From positions 62,001 through 126,000 of the forward strand of contig JAEYTL010000008.1 of assembly GCA_023434025.1 (NCBI GenBank): DNA of 64,000 bases, written 5' to 3'. The position numbers and the translations under genes are program-made. Origin of the DNA: Bacteroidota bacterium (lineage in GTDB: Bacteria > Bacteroidota > Bacteroidia > Flavobacteriales > Flavobacteriaceae). The notes under the pieces were generated by a model. That model did not search any database. It saw only the letters and a program-made list of their open reading frames with translations, and was not told the origin of the DNA. Positions 48,776 through 57,846 of the stretch are shown in pieces. Position 1 is the stretch's first letter; each line of letters opens with the position of its first letter.

Positions 48776-49993
48776 ATGAGTAAAATAATTCCATTCAGAG
48801 CCGTACGGCCAACGGCCGATAAAGTCAGTTTGGTAACATGCCGAAATTATGATGATTACAGTTCTGCTGAACTGGCTGCCTGGCTAAGTTTTAATCCGTA
48901 TTCGTTCTTACATGTTATTCATCCGGCTTATGTGCATTCGCAAAAAATCACGTTAGACAAACGCTTTAAGGGAGTGGCACACAAATACCAGGACTTTAAA
49001 GATGATAACATTTTTACGGAAGAAGAAAAACCTGTTTTCTTTTTATATGAAATTCAAACCAAAACAAACGTGTTCAGCGGGATTGTAGCCGGTGCCTCTA
49101 TTGAGGATTACAAAAACAATGTGATTAAAAAACACGAAGACACACTGCAATACCGGGTAGAATTGTTTAAAGATTATTTGCATCAAACCGGATTCAATAC
49201 TGAGCCCGTTCTGATCACTTATCCCGACAAAGAAACCCTGACCAATTGGATTTCAGCCAAAAAAAAGGAGCAACCGATTTATCATTTTTCCACCACCAAT
49301 AAAGAGAAACATACGCTATGGAAAGTAGATTCGGAACAGGAAATCAAGTGGCTGCAGCAAGAATTTGAACAAATTCCGGAATTGTATATTGCAGATGGTC
49401 ACCACCGCTCGGCCTCGGCAGAGTTATTATTTGATGAGTACCAAGCTTCCGGCAACGGTAAGTTGAACTATTTTATGAGTTACTTAATCGCAGAAAGCGA
49501 AGTAAAAATCTTTGAATTCAACCGGATTATCCGTGATTTGAACGGCTATAACGTACATGATTTTTTAGGAAAATTAGACGAACATTTTATCATCAAAAAC
49601 AAAGAACAGGAATTGTGGAAGCCACAAAGTAAGTTTGAATTCGGCATGTATTTAGACGGTAGCTTCTATGCTTTGTTTTATAAATTGGAAAATAACAAGC
49701 CTACCATTCTGGAAAACCTGGATGCTCAGATTTTGTATGATAAAGTCCTGCATCCGTTGCTCGGCATTGAAGATTTACGAAATGACGAACGCATCGAATA
49801 TATACCCGGAAAACAATCGGTTTTAACCCTAAAAGAGTTGATTGATGAAGGTGAGTTTGAAGTAGGATTTATGCTCTATCCTTCCGATATTTCAGAAATC
49901 AAAGCGTTGGCAGATAACAATCTGATTATGCCTCCCAAAAGTACTTACATTGAACCGAAGTTCAGAAGCGGGTTGATGGTGTATGAATTATAA
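48776..49993 (+). CDS. DUF1015 family protein
   Basis: A 405-residue cytoplasmic protein. It begins KIIPFRAVRPTADKV and carries the family hallmark LYIADGHHRSASAELLFDEY in the middle, plus the C-terminal EDLRNDERIEYIPGK and MPPKSTYIEPKFRSGLMVYEL. The His pair and Asp suggest metal or phosphate chemistry, but the function of DUF1015 proteins is not settled to my knowledge. In many Bacteroidota it lies near a serine-metabolism gene; here it is upstream of yggS. Confidence 0.9.
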   Translation: MSKIIPFRAVRPTADKVSLVTCRNYDDYSSAELAAWLSFNPYSFLHVIHPAYVHSQKITLDKRFKGVAHKYQDFKDDNIFTEEEKPVFFLYEIQTKTNVFSGIVAGASIEDYKNNVIKKHEDTLQYRVELFKDYLHQTGFNTEPVLITYPDKETLTNWISAKKKEQPIYHFSTTNKEKHTLWKVDSEQEIKWLQQEFEQIPELYIADGHHRSASAELLFDEYQASGNGKLNYFMSYLIAESEVKIFEFNRIIRDLNGYNVHDFLGKLDEHFIIKNKEQELWKPQSKFEFGMYLDGSFYALFYKLENNKPTILENLDAQILYDKVLHPLLGIEDLRNDERIEYIPGKQSVLTLKELIDEGEFEVGFMLYPSDISEIKALADNNLIMPPKSTYIEPKFRSGLMVYEL

Positions 49994-50080
49994 TTAGACA
50001 AACATTTAGAAACACCAATTCGAGTTTTTTTTAAATTGTTAAAATTTTCACGCGTCTGTGTTCTGATAAAAAATTAAAAA

Positions 50081-50767
50081 ATGTCAATAGCAAGTAACCT
50101 TAACAATATAAAATCCTCCCTACCCGCTCACGTAACCCTGGTTGCCGTTTCCAAAACAAAACCAATGGCAGATTTGATGGAAGCCTACCACGCCGGGCAA
50201 CGTATTTTTGGTGAAAACAAAATCCAGGAAATGACGGAAAAATGGGAACAAATGCCCAAAGATATTCAGTGGCACATGATTGGTCACGTACAAACCAATA
50301 AGGTAAAATACATGATTCCGTATGTGAGTCTGATTCACGGTGTAGATAGTTTAAAGTTGTTGAAAGAGATTAACCGCTTGGCAGCCAAATGGCGAAGAAC
50401 AGTAAATTGTTTGTTGCAGATTCACATTGCGGAAGAAGACACCAAATTTGGTTTGAATGAAAATGAATTGAACGAGATTTTGAATTCTGAAGAATTTAAA
50501 TCCTTTAAAAATATTCGTATTGTCGGTTTAATGGGAATGGCTACTTTTACCGAAAATCAAAAACAAATTAAACGCGAATTTTTACATTTAAAATCCATCT
50601 TTGATAAACACAGTCAACTTGACTCAAGCGATAGCGAACAGACGAAGCAAACTTCAAACTTGAAACTTGAAACGTTATCCATGGGCATGAGCGGCGATTA
50701 TCAGCTCGCCATCGAATGCGGAAGCAACATGGTTCGGATTGGAAGTAGTATATTTGGTTCAAGATAA
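50081..50767 (+). CDS. YggS-family PLP-binding homeostasis protein
   Basis: A 228-residue cytoplasmic protein with an alanine-racemase-like barrel. The PLP-binding Lys is in TLVAVSKTKPMADL near residue 26; GENKIQEM, WHMIGHVQTNKVKYMI, SMGMSGDYQLAIECGSNMVRIGSSIFG are family landmarks. Members keep PLP and amino-acid pools balanced without clear catalysis. The insert QLDSSDSEQTKQTSN near residue 185 is less conserved. Start set at the ATG before SIASNLNN. Confidence 0.94.
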   Translation: MSIASNLNNIKSSLPAHVTLVAVSKTKPMADLMEAYHAGQRIFGENKIQEMTEKWEQMPKDIQWHMIGHVQTNKVKYMIPYVSLIHGVDSLKLLKEINRLAAKWRRTVNCLLQIHIAEEDTKFGLNENELNEILNSEEFKSFKNIRIVGLMGMATFTENQKQIKREFLHLKSIFDKHSQLDSSDSEQTKQTSNLKLETLSMGMSGDYQLAIECGSNMVRIGSSIFGSR

Positions 50768-50839
50768 AAGATAAAAGAGAATAGAAAATAGAAAATAGAG
50801 AATAGACTGAATACTAAAAACTGAATACTGAGCACTACT

Positions 50840-52201
50840 TTGTACGCAATACTAGACATAGAAACCACCGGAGGTCAATATAACGAAGAAGGAATAACTG
50901 AAATCGCCATTTATAGATTTGATGGTCATGAGGTAGTGGATCAATTCATTAGTCTGATCAATCCGGAAATTCCGATACAGCCTTTTGTGGTTAAACTAAC
51001 GGGAATTAATAATGCCATGCTGCGTTCGGCACCCAAGTTTTATGAGGTAGCCAAACGAATCATTGAAATTACCGATGGCTGTATAGTTGTAGCTCATAAC
51101 GCTTCTTTTGATTATCGGATTTTACAGACCGAATTCAGAAGACTGGGTTTTAAATTTCAAAAGCCAACACTTTGTACGGTTGAATTATCTAAAAAATTAC
51201 TGCCCGGACATGCTTCATACAGCTTAGGCAAATTAGTTCGAGCCCTCGGAATTCCGATGGCTGACCGTCACCGGGCAAGTGGTGATGCGATGGCTACCGT
51301 AAAACTTTTTAAAATGCTTCTGGCTCAGGATGTTGAAAAGGAAATCGTGAAAAGTTTGGTAAAAACGGAAATCAAATCCGGAATGTCGCCCAAACTATTG
51401 GATATCGTTGAAAACCTTCCTAATAAAACCGGAATCTATTATATTCATAATGAAAAAGGAGATTTGATTTATATTGGTAAAAGCAAAAATATCAAAAAAA
51501 GGGTCAACCAACACTTTACCGGTACAACCCGCAAGTGTAAAAAAATACAACTGGAAGTTTATACGGTTACCTATGAAGAAACCGGCAGTGAATTAATTGC
51601 ACTTTTAAAGGAAAGTGAAGAAATCAAAATCAACAAACCCATTTATAACCGTTCGCAACGAAAGACTTTATTTCAATGGGCATTATACGCGATCAAAGAC
51701 GAAAACGGTTATTTGAGTCTTTCAATCCGGAAAACGGATGGTCGGAAAAAAGAAATAACTTCGTTTGCCTCTGTTCAGGAAGGCAAAAATGCACTGTTTA
51801 AAATCACTGACCAGTATAACCTGTGTCAAAAGATCAACGGATTATATGATACCAAAAATGCTTGTTTTAAATATAAAATAAACGAGTGTGACGGAGCCTG
51901 TATTCAGGAAATTTCACCGGAAGAATACAATGAACGGGTGGAGGAATTCATTGCATCTAACCTGTTTGAAAGCAATAATATGGTAATTATAGACCGTGGA
52001 AGAAGCCTCGAAGAACGCTCTGCCGTTTTAATTGAGAACGGGGTTTACAAGGGATACTGCTTTTATGATTTAAATTATCAGGTTACTAATATTGAAGTAC
52101 TCAAGAATATCATTATTCCGATGCAGAACAATCGTGATACCAAAAACATTATTCAAAGCTATTTAAGAAAACACAAAGTAATGAAAATTATTAGTTTTTA
52201 A
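50840..52201 (+). CDS. DnaQ-like exonuclease fused to a GIY-YIG nuclease domain
   Basis: A 453-residue protein. The start is TTG at 50840; an in-frame stop lies 15 bases upstream and the family begins MYAILDIETTGG at this point. The 3'-5' exonuclease domain (1-170) has ExoI DIETTGG, ExoII HNASFDYR and ExoIII HRASGDA. A GIY-YIG domain follows (about 195-275) with TGIYYIHNEKGDLIYIGKSK and KRVNQHFTG, similar to the UvrC N terminus; the rest resembles UvrC C-terminal linker sequence with four Cys (about 325-355). It may act in DNA repair; the architecture is common in Bacteroidota. Confidence 0.92.
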   Translation: MYAILDIETTGGQYNEEGITEIAIYRFDGHEVVDQFISLINPEIPIQPFVVKLTGINNAMLRSAPKFYEVAKRIIEITDGCIVVAHNASFDYRILQTEFRRLGFKFQKPTLCTVELSKKLLPGHASYSLGKLVRALGIPMADRHRASGDAMATVKLFKMLLAQDVEKEIVKSLVKTEIKSGMSPKLLDIVENLPNKTGIYYIHNEKGDLIYIGKSKNIKKRVNQHFTGTTRKCKKIQLEVYTVTYEETGSELIALLKESEEIKINKPIYNRSQRKTLFQWALYAIKDENGYLSLSIRKTDGRKKEITSFASVQEGKNALFKITDQYNLCQKINGLYDTKNACFKYKINECDGACIQEISPEEYNERVEEFIASNLFESNNMVIIDRGRSLEERSAVLIENGVYKGYCFYDLNYQVTNIEVLKNIIIPMQNNRDTKNIIQSYLRKHKVMKIISF

Positions 52202-52230
52202 TTTGTTTATCTTTGAATTATTAAAAAGCT

Positions 52231-53076
52231 ATGAGACAAACTGTTAAATCAAAATATGATATTTTTCGGCAAAAGGCCCATATTATTATTTATGGCACCA
52301 ATACTTTTGCCGGAAAGTTATTTGACTTGATTTTATTGGGCCTTATCCTGTTAAGTGTGGTATTGGTAATGTTGGAAACCGTTACAGGATTCGATATTAA
52401 ATACCATCGTCAGCTGGTGATGCTGGAATGGATTATCACCGTTTTTTTCAGCATAGAATACATTTTGAGGATTATTTGCATCAATAAACCCTGGCGATAC
52501 ATTTTTAGTTTTTACGGAATCATTGATCTGGTTGCTATTTTACCCATGTATCTGTCTTATTTTTTCGCCAGCACACACTTGTTTGTCATCATCAGGGCTT
52601 TGCGATTACTCCGTTTATTTAAAATTCTAAATCATCCACATTTTTCAGGTCAATCACAACAATTGCGAAAATCGCTGATTGCCAGCAGAGGAAAGATTGT
52701 GGCTTTTATGTATTTTATTTTAATCAGTTGTATCCTGATTGGCTCATTAATGTATGTAGTGGAAGGAAAGGAAGCCGGTTTTACAAGTATTCCAGCCAGT
52801 ATTTATTGGTGTATCGTCACCTTGACCACCGTCGGGTTTGGCGACATCACTCCTGTTACCCCGCTTGGTCAGTTTATAGCCTCTATTGTTATGATCATGG
52901 GTTATGGAATTATTGCTGTTCCAACGGGGATTGTTACGGCAGAAATTGCCCGTTCCGAATACAAACGCGGTCGCGATTCCAAACGTCACCATTGTATGAA
53001 TTGCGGAAAAGACAATCATAGTGAAGAGGCTAAATTCTGTTATAATTGTGGTGACGAATTAGACGAAAACTCATAA
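52231..53076 (+). CDS. Voltage-gated potassium channel with C-terminal zinc ribbon
   Basis: A 281-residue ion channel with six membrane segments. S4 carries the Arg/Lys ladder RALRLLRLFKILNH (about 132-145), the pore filter is TLTTVGFGD (about 195-203), and S6 is FIASIVMIMGYGIIAVPTG. The cytosolic C terminus ends in HHCMNCGKDNHSEEAKFCYN plus CGDE, a zinc ribbon with two CxxC pairs. The ribbon may act as a soluble sensing or oligomer domain. It probably conducts K+. It starts 29 bases after the exonuclease gene and ends ten bases before miaA. Confidence 0.93.
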   Translation: MRQTVKSKYDIFRQKAHIIIYGTNTFAGKLFDLILLGLILLSVVLVMLETVTGFDIKYHRQLVMLEWIITVFFSIEYILRIICINKPWRYIFSFYGIIDLVAILPMYLSYFFASTHLFVIIRALRLLRLFKILNHPHFSGQSQQLRKSLIASRGKIVAFMYFILISCILIGSLMYVVEGKEAGFTSIPASIYWCIVTLTTVGFGDITPVTPLGQFIASIVMIMGYGIIAVPTGIVTAEIARSEYKRGRDSKRHHCMNCGKDNHSEEAKFCYNCGDELDENS

Positions 53077-53086
53077 CTGATTTAAC

Positions 53087-54019
53087 TTGATAAATTCAAA
53101 CTTTCTCATAACCATTACAGGACCAACGGCTATCGGAAAAACAGCACTCAGTATTGCTTTGGCCAATCATTTTAAGTGTACAATTATTTCATGCGACAGC
53201 AGGCAGTTTTACCAAGAAATGAAAATTGGTACGGCAGTTCCCAATGATAATGAGTTGAAAGCGGCTCCACATCATTTTATTCAACATAAATCGATTTTTG
53301 AACCGTATAATGTTGGCGATTTTGAGCGGGATGCTCTTCTGAAATTGGATGAATTATTTCAGAAAAACAACATTCAGATTATGGTTGGAGGTTCGGGTTT
53401 GTATGTGGATGCCGTTTTGAAAGGTTTTGATGATTTTCCTGAAATCGATCCAACCATCAGAGAAGAAATTAAAAAGGAATTTGATGCAAACGGATTGAGT
53501 TTTTTACAGCAAAAATTAAAAGAATTAGATCCAGTTTATTTTGAAAAAATAAGTGCTGAAAATCCGCAAACCTTACAAAATCCGCAACGGATGATGCGAT
53601 TTGTAGAAGTTTGTTTAGGAAGCGGAAAACCATATTCTTCCTTTTTAAATCAAAAAAAAAACAGCCGGAATTTTGTACCTATTATTATTGGTTTAGAAGC
53701 CGAAAGAGAGGTGATGTATGATCGAATTAATCGCAGAGTTGATTTAATGATAGAAAATGGTTTGTTGGAAGAGGCTAAAAATTTACATCCTGATAAACAT
53801 CTGAATGCGTTGCAAACCGTTGGCTATCGTGAATTATTTGATTATTTTGATGAAAAAACAAGTTTAGAATTCGCCATTGAAGAAATCAAAAAAAATACTC
53901 GACGATTTGCAAAGCGACAATTGACCTGGTTTAAGCGAACTGAAAATGTAATGTGGTTTGATTTTGAAACTGATTTGAATGAAATAGCTACTTTTATACA
54001 ATCCAAAACGAAAAAATAA
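53087..54019 (+). CDS. miaA: tRNA dimethylallyltransferase
   Basis: A 310-residue enzyme that isopentenylates A37 of tRNAs reading UNN codons. The start is TTG at 53087, since an in-frame stop lies six bases upstream and no ATG precedes ITITGPTAIGKTALSIAL (P-loop). DSRQFYQEMKIGTAVP, VGGSGLYVDAVLKGF, and RRFAKRQLTWFKR near the C terminus are MiaA hallmarks. Its stop overlaps the ATG of the thioesterase gene (TAATG), so translation is coupled. Confidence 0.96.
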   Translation: MINSNFLITITGPTAIGKTALSIALANHFKCTIISCDSRQFYQEMKIGTAVPNDNELKAAPHHFIQHKSIFEPYNVGDFERDALLKLDELFQKNNIQIMVGGSGLYVDAVLKGFDDFPEIDPTIREEIKKEFDANGLSFLQQKLKELDPVYFEKISAENPQTLQNPQRMMRFVEVCLGSGKPYSSFLNQKKNSRNFVPIIIGLEAEREVMYDRINRRVDLMIENGLLEEAKNLHPDKHLNALQTVGYRELFDYFDEKTSLEFAIEEIKKNTRRFAKRQLTWFKRTENVMWFDFETDLNEIATFIQSKTKK

Positions 54020-54759
54020 TGCCAATCTCACCCAATTTTACTGCTGAATTTTCTAAAGAATGGGAAATCAATTTTGTTCAATGTTATCCTAATGGTCTGT
54101 TGAAACATACCGAATTGTGTAATCTTTTGCAATTAACAGCTGGTTTTCATGCCGAGTTGGGTGGATTGAGTTTTAGCGATATGCAAGAATTTCATCAAGC
54201 GTGGGTGTTGAGCAGAATGCGGGTGGAAGTAACCGGTTTGCCAAAATGGCGAGATGTTGTGACGGTGAAAACGTGGATTGTAGAAATGAAAGATTCCCGT
54301 TCGGTGCGAGCTTTAGAATTGTATGTTGGTAACAAAAAACTGGTGGGTGCTCTCACTTTTTGGGTGGTTTTGAATACCGAATTGCGAAAACCACAAGCTT
54401 TGGCTTTGCCGTTTGAACATTTTACATTTTTTCCTGAAAGGTTACCCACAAAACAAACTTTTGAAAAAATTGATTTGAATGGAGATTTTGAACTTTTAAA
54501 AAACAAAACGGTTTTGCTTTCTGATTTAGATATTGTGAATCACGCTAATAATGTAAAATATTTAGAATGGTGTTTGGATTGTATAGATCCGAAACTAATT
54601 TTGAAGAATAAAATTAAGGCATTTGATATGAATTTTTTAAGGGAATTGCATTGGAATAACGAAGTAGAAATTGTGGCTTCGAAAGAAGAAAATCCTGAAT
54701 TAATAAGTGTAATTAAAAACGAAAAAACCAGCTTTGCTTTGAAACTGGAATATAGCTGA
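54019..54759 (+). CDS. Acyl-ACP thioesterase
   Basis: A 246-residue hot-dog-fold enzyme releasing fatty acids from acyl carrier protein. N-terminal half: LLKHTELCNLLQLTAGFHAE, WVLSRMRVEVTGLPKWRDVVTVKTW; C-terminal half: LSDLDIVNHANNVKYLEWCLD. The tandem hot-dog layout and the Asn/His motif NHANNVKYLEW match the bacterial FatA/FatB relatives. Linked translationally to miaA. It could also be an acyl-CoA thioesterase; the substrate is not proven. Confidence 0.9.
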   Translation: MPISPNFTAEFSKEWEINFVQCYPNGLLKHTELCNLLQLTAGFHAELGGLSFSDMQEFHQAWVLSRMRVEVTGLPKWRDVVTVKTWIVEMKDSRSVRALELYVGNKKLVGALTFWVVLNTELRKPQALALPFEHFTFFPERLPTKQTFEKIDLNGDFELLKNKTVLLSDLDIVNHANNVKYLEWCLDCIDPKLILKNKIKAFDMNFLRELHWNNEVEIVASKEENPELISVIKNEKTSFALKLEYS

Positions 54760-54829
54760 TAACTATATTCAACATTTAGATTTGTTCTATTCTAACGGAC
54801 TTGCTTTGAAAAGGCTGGATTGGGTTTAA

Positions 54830-54858
54830 AAAAAAGCTCCCAAAATTGAGAGCTTTTA
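54830..54858. terminator. Bidirectional terminator between the thioesterase and response-regulator genes
   Basis: AAAAGCTC / GAGCTTTT with a ten-base loop, flanked by A runs on the left and T residues on the right; serves two convergent genes. Confidence 0.8.
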
Positions 54859-54861
54859 TAT

Positions 54862-55581
54862 TTATTCCTGTGTTACTTTATTTTTGATTACTAAGCGGAA
54901 ACCTTCGCCATGAATATTAAGAATTTCTACATCTTCATCCGGCTTAAGGTACTTTCTTAATTTAGCAATATAAACATCCATACTTCTGGACGTAAAATAA
55001 TTATCATCTCTCCAAATTTTGGTTAATGCCAATTCACGGGGCATTAAATCATTTTCATGAAGAGCTAGCATTTTCAGCAATTCATTTTCTTTAGGAGATA
55101 ACTTGATGGGCTCCTCATTTTGAAATGTGAGAAAACGCAACTTAGAATTCAAATGGAATTTACCGATTTGAAATTCAAATTTCAGGTTGTCTGTTTTACT
55201 TTCAGACTGTTTACGTTGCATGATGGCTTTTATTTTCATTAATAAAACTTCTGAATCAAAAGGTTTATTCAGATAATCATCAGCTCCAACTTTGTATCCT
55301 TTTAAAACATCTTCCTTCATTGACTTGGCTGTCAGGAAAATCAAAGGCACATCTTTATTTTTTTCACGGATTTCTTTGGCTAAGGTATAGCCGTCTTTGT
55401 AGGGCATCATCACATCCAAAATACACAAATCATACGTGTCTTTTTTGAATTTTTCAAATCCTTCCATTCCGTTCTTGGCTAAAACGACTTCAAAATCGTT
55501 CAGCATCAGGTAATCTTTCAATATAGCTCCAAAATTTGGATCATCTTCTACTAAAAGAATCTTCTTGTTTTCTGCTTCCAT
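54862..55581 (-). CDS. OmpR/PhoB-type response regulator
   Basis: A 239-residue DNA-binding regulator. The receiver domain begins KKILLVEDDPNFGAILKDYL; the phosphorylated Asp is in LCILDVMMPYKDG (about residue 55), Lys in FLTAKS. The C-terminal winged helix has IKLSPKENELLKML and TSRSMDVYIAKLRKYLKPD. It is encoded 25 bases after the histidine kinase gene on the same strand. The pair resembles the RprX/RprY system of Bacteroidota as I recall it; target genes are not visible here. Confidence 0.95.
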   Translation of the reverse strand: MEAENKKILLVEDDPNFGAILKDYLMLNDFEVVLAKNGMEGFEKFKKDTYDLCILDVMMPYKDGYTLAKEIREKNKDVPLIFLTAKSMKEDVLKGYKVGADDYLNKPFDSEVLLMKIKAIMQRKQSESKTDNLKFEFQIGKFHLNSKLRFLTFQNEEPIKLSPKENELLKMLALHENDLMPRELALTKIWRDDNYFTSRSMDVYIAKLRKYLKPDEDVEILNIHGEGFRLVIKNKVTQE

Positions 55582-55606
55582 AGGTTAATTTATTATTTAG
55601 TGGTAT

Positions 55607-57190
55607 TTAATTTATTAACGGCAATTTAATGCTAAATGTACTTCCTTTTCCTTTTTCGCTTTCAACGGTAATCTGTCCGTTGTGCTCCTCTACAATTCTC
55701 TTTACATACGCTAAGCCTAATCCGTGCCCCTTTACATTGTGAATATCTCCGGTATGCTCCCGATAGAATTTTTCAAAAATTCTTTTCTGTGCATTTTTAC
55801 TCATACCGGCTCCGTGGTCTTTTATCTTGACAATCAGAAAATCTTTTATATTTTCTGTATAAATTTCAATTTTCGGTTTATCCGGCGAATATTTAATGGC
55901 ATTATCAAGCATGTTTACAAACACATTGGTAAAGTGCACATCATTTAACAAGGCTGTTGTTCTGTTGGCCTGAAAATGCTTTTCTATAACTCCCTGCCGG
56001 TCTTCAACAATCAAACTGACATGATCAATCGCATCCTTGATGATTTCATTTACATCTATCGGCTCTTTGTTCATCTCCAGTTCCTTCTTTTCAAGCTTTG
56101 AAATACGCAAGACATTTTCAACCTGTGCGTGCATACGTTTGTTTTCATCACGAATCATCTGAAGGTAGCGGTGCACTTTTTCTTTATCTTCAATTACCTT
56201 CGGATTCTTGATGGCATCAAGGGCCAAATTAATCGTAGCAATGGGTGTTTTAAATTCATGCGTCATGTTGTTGATGAAATCTGTTTTTATTTCAGAAATC
56301 TGACGTTGTTTGAACAGTTGATTCAAAGCATTGGAATAGGCAATAATGATAATCAGTGTAAAAACCAATGACAGCATTGCAATCCCGATTAAATCTGAAA
56401 AAATAAATTTCTTTTTCTCCGGAAAACTTACCAAGAGCTGGTATTTGCTCATCCCTTCATTGTCCGTAAAAATCGGAATGCTGTAGGTATCATTTTTATT
56501 AAATTTAAAATTATCCGACTTCACTTTTGTAGCTAAGCCATTGCTGTAAATCCCAAATTCAAATGGTGTATTTACCCCGTATTCATTGAGTTCTCTCCGC
56601 AAAAGTTCTTGTAATTTTTCCTTTGAAACCCGCCGCTGAATAGGATATGTCAAGGCAATATCATTGAATGATAAATCATAGAGCATTTTATCTAAAATCT
56701 CCAGATTTCCTGATTTTTCAATTTTGTAATCCGGATTTACAGAATTTTGCAAATTTGACTTATCAATACCGTTATGGTATATTTCTGTTTTTCGTTTGGA
56801 TGAAAAACTTTTTACTTTCAAACTGTCTTTTTTTTTATCAAAGAACGATGGTGATATAGTAAAATCCTGCGAATTAATACTATTTGAATAAATGATGGTT
56901 TCGTTTGTTTGTGAGTTCCGCTCATAATACCCAAACTCTAAAAAATCAGTATTCACAACTTTGTCCGCTCCTGTGCTGTCTTTAAACTGATTGATTTTAT
57001 CAACAAAAGCAAGTATTTCCTGCTTTTTTAAGTTATCGGACACATTTCCCAGCACTTGTTTAACATGGAACTTAAACTGCTCCTGGTTATTCTCCAAAGA
57101 AGAATTAAACCAATATACCTGTACAAAAATTATTCCGATGAGAGACAAACTCATCAAAACTACAAGTACTCTAAACAAAACCTTATTCAT
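55607..57190 (-). CDS. Sensor histidine kinase
   Basis: A 527-residue inner-membrane kinase. The N-terminal membrane helix is about 6-28, a periplasmic sensor region runs to about 265, and the second helix (LIGIAMLSLVFTLIIIIAY) follows. The phospho-acceptor His is in DFINNMTHEFKTPIATINLAL. N box NVFVNMLDNAIKYSP, G1 DHGAGMS and G2 GHGLGLAYVKRIVEEHNG form the ATPase domain. It has no HAMP motif that I can see between the helix and the His box. The adjacent downstream response regulator is its likely partner. Confidence 0.94.
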   Translation of the reverse strand: MNKVLFRVLVVLMSLSLIGIIFVQVYWFNSSLENNQEQFKFHVKQVLGNVSDNLKKQEILAFVDKINQFKDSTGADKVVNTDFLEFGYYERNSQTNETIIYSNSINSQDFTISPSFFDKKKDSLKVKSFSSKRKTEIYHNGIDKSNLQNSVNPDYKIEKSGNLEILDKMLYDLSFNDIALTYPIQRRVSKEKLQELLRRELNEYGVNTPFEFGIYSNGLATKVKSDNFKFNKNDTYSIPIFTDNEGMSKYQLLVSFPEKKKFIFSDLIGIAMLSLVFTLIIIIAYSNALNQLFKQRQISEIKTDFINNMTHEFKTPIATINLALDAIKNPKVIEDKEKVHRYLQMIRDENKRMHAQVENVLRISKLEKKELEMNKEPIDVNEIIKDAIDHVSLIVEDRQGVIEKHFQANRTTALLNDVHFTNVFVNMLDNAIKYSPDKPKIEIYTENIKDFLIVKIKDHGAGMSKNAQKRIFEKFYREHTGDIHNVKGHGLGLAYVKRIVEEHNGQITVESEKGKGSTFSIKLPLIN

Positions 57191-57261
57191 CTCTACAAAA
57201 TTAGGATTTTAACATTTGTATTGTTAATAGATTAACCAAACATTAACATCATGACCTTTTT

Positions 57262-57846
57262 TTAAATTTTATTTAATAGTTTAAGAATTTCATCTACCTG
57301 TTCTTTAGTTTTCTCTAAATCAATGTTTTCGATTATAAAATCGCTTAACAAAATTTTTTTTTCGTCACTCCACTGGTTGTTTATTCGCTTTAATACACCT
57401 TCCTGATCAGTATTATCTCTTGCAACGACCCGTTCAATTCTTAGCTGCTGCGGAGCTACCACAGTAATTACTTTATCACATTGTTTGTGGCCACCGGTTT
57501 CGAATAAAATAGCTGCTTCTTTAATTACGAAAGGAATTGTTTCGCGGTTTTTTAACCAATCCGTAAAATGTTTTTGAACTGCGGGATGTACTATCTTGTT
57601 GAGTAATGTTAATTTTTCAGCATCATTAAAAACAATGTCTGCCAGCTTAGTCCGGTTAATTTTTCCATCAGATATAATATCTTTCCCGAATGTACCGATC
57701 ACTTGCTTGATGACCTCGTCTGATTCCATTAATTTTTTTGCCTCATCATCCGCAATGTAAACCGGGATACCATAAGCCGTAAACATTTTGGCCACTGTTG
57801 ATTTTCCGCTGCCAATTCCACCCGTTAAACCGATAATCTTAGTCAT
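57262..57846 (-). CDS. coaE: Dephospho-CoA kinase
   Basis: A 194-residue kinase of the last step of coenzyme A synthesis. P-loop GLTGGIGSGKSTVAKMF (residues 7-23), DDEAKKLMESDE, the lid region, and HPAVQKHFTDWLKNRETIPFV. Its ATG overlaps the stop of the glycosyltransferase gene by eight bases, so translation is coupled. The next gene in the same direction, the histidine kinase, is 71 bases downstream. Confidence 0.96.
   Translation of the reverse strand: MTKIIGLTGGIGSGKSTVAKMFTAYGIPVYIADDEAKKLMESDEVIKQVIGTFGKDIISDGKINRTKLADIVFNDAEKLTLLNKIVHPAVQKHFTDWLKNRETIPFVIKEAAILFETGGHKQCDKVITVVAPQQLRIERVVARDNTDQEGVLKRINNQWSDEKKILLSDFIIENIDLEKTKEQVDEILKLLNKI

Noticed and set aside
50768..50830. A/G-rich simple repeat upstream of the exonuclease gene
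   Set aside because: Low-complexity sequence with no dyad or promoter of clear form; not a CRISPR array or structured element.
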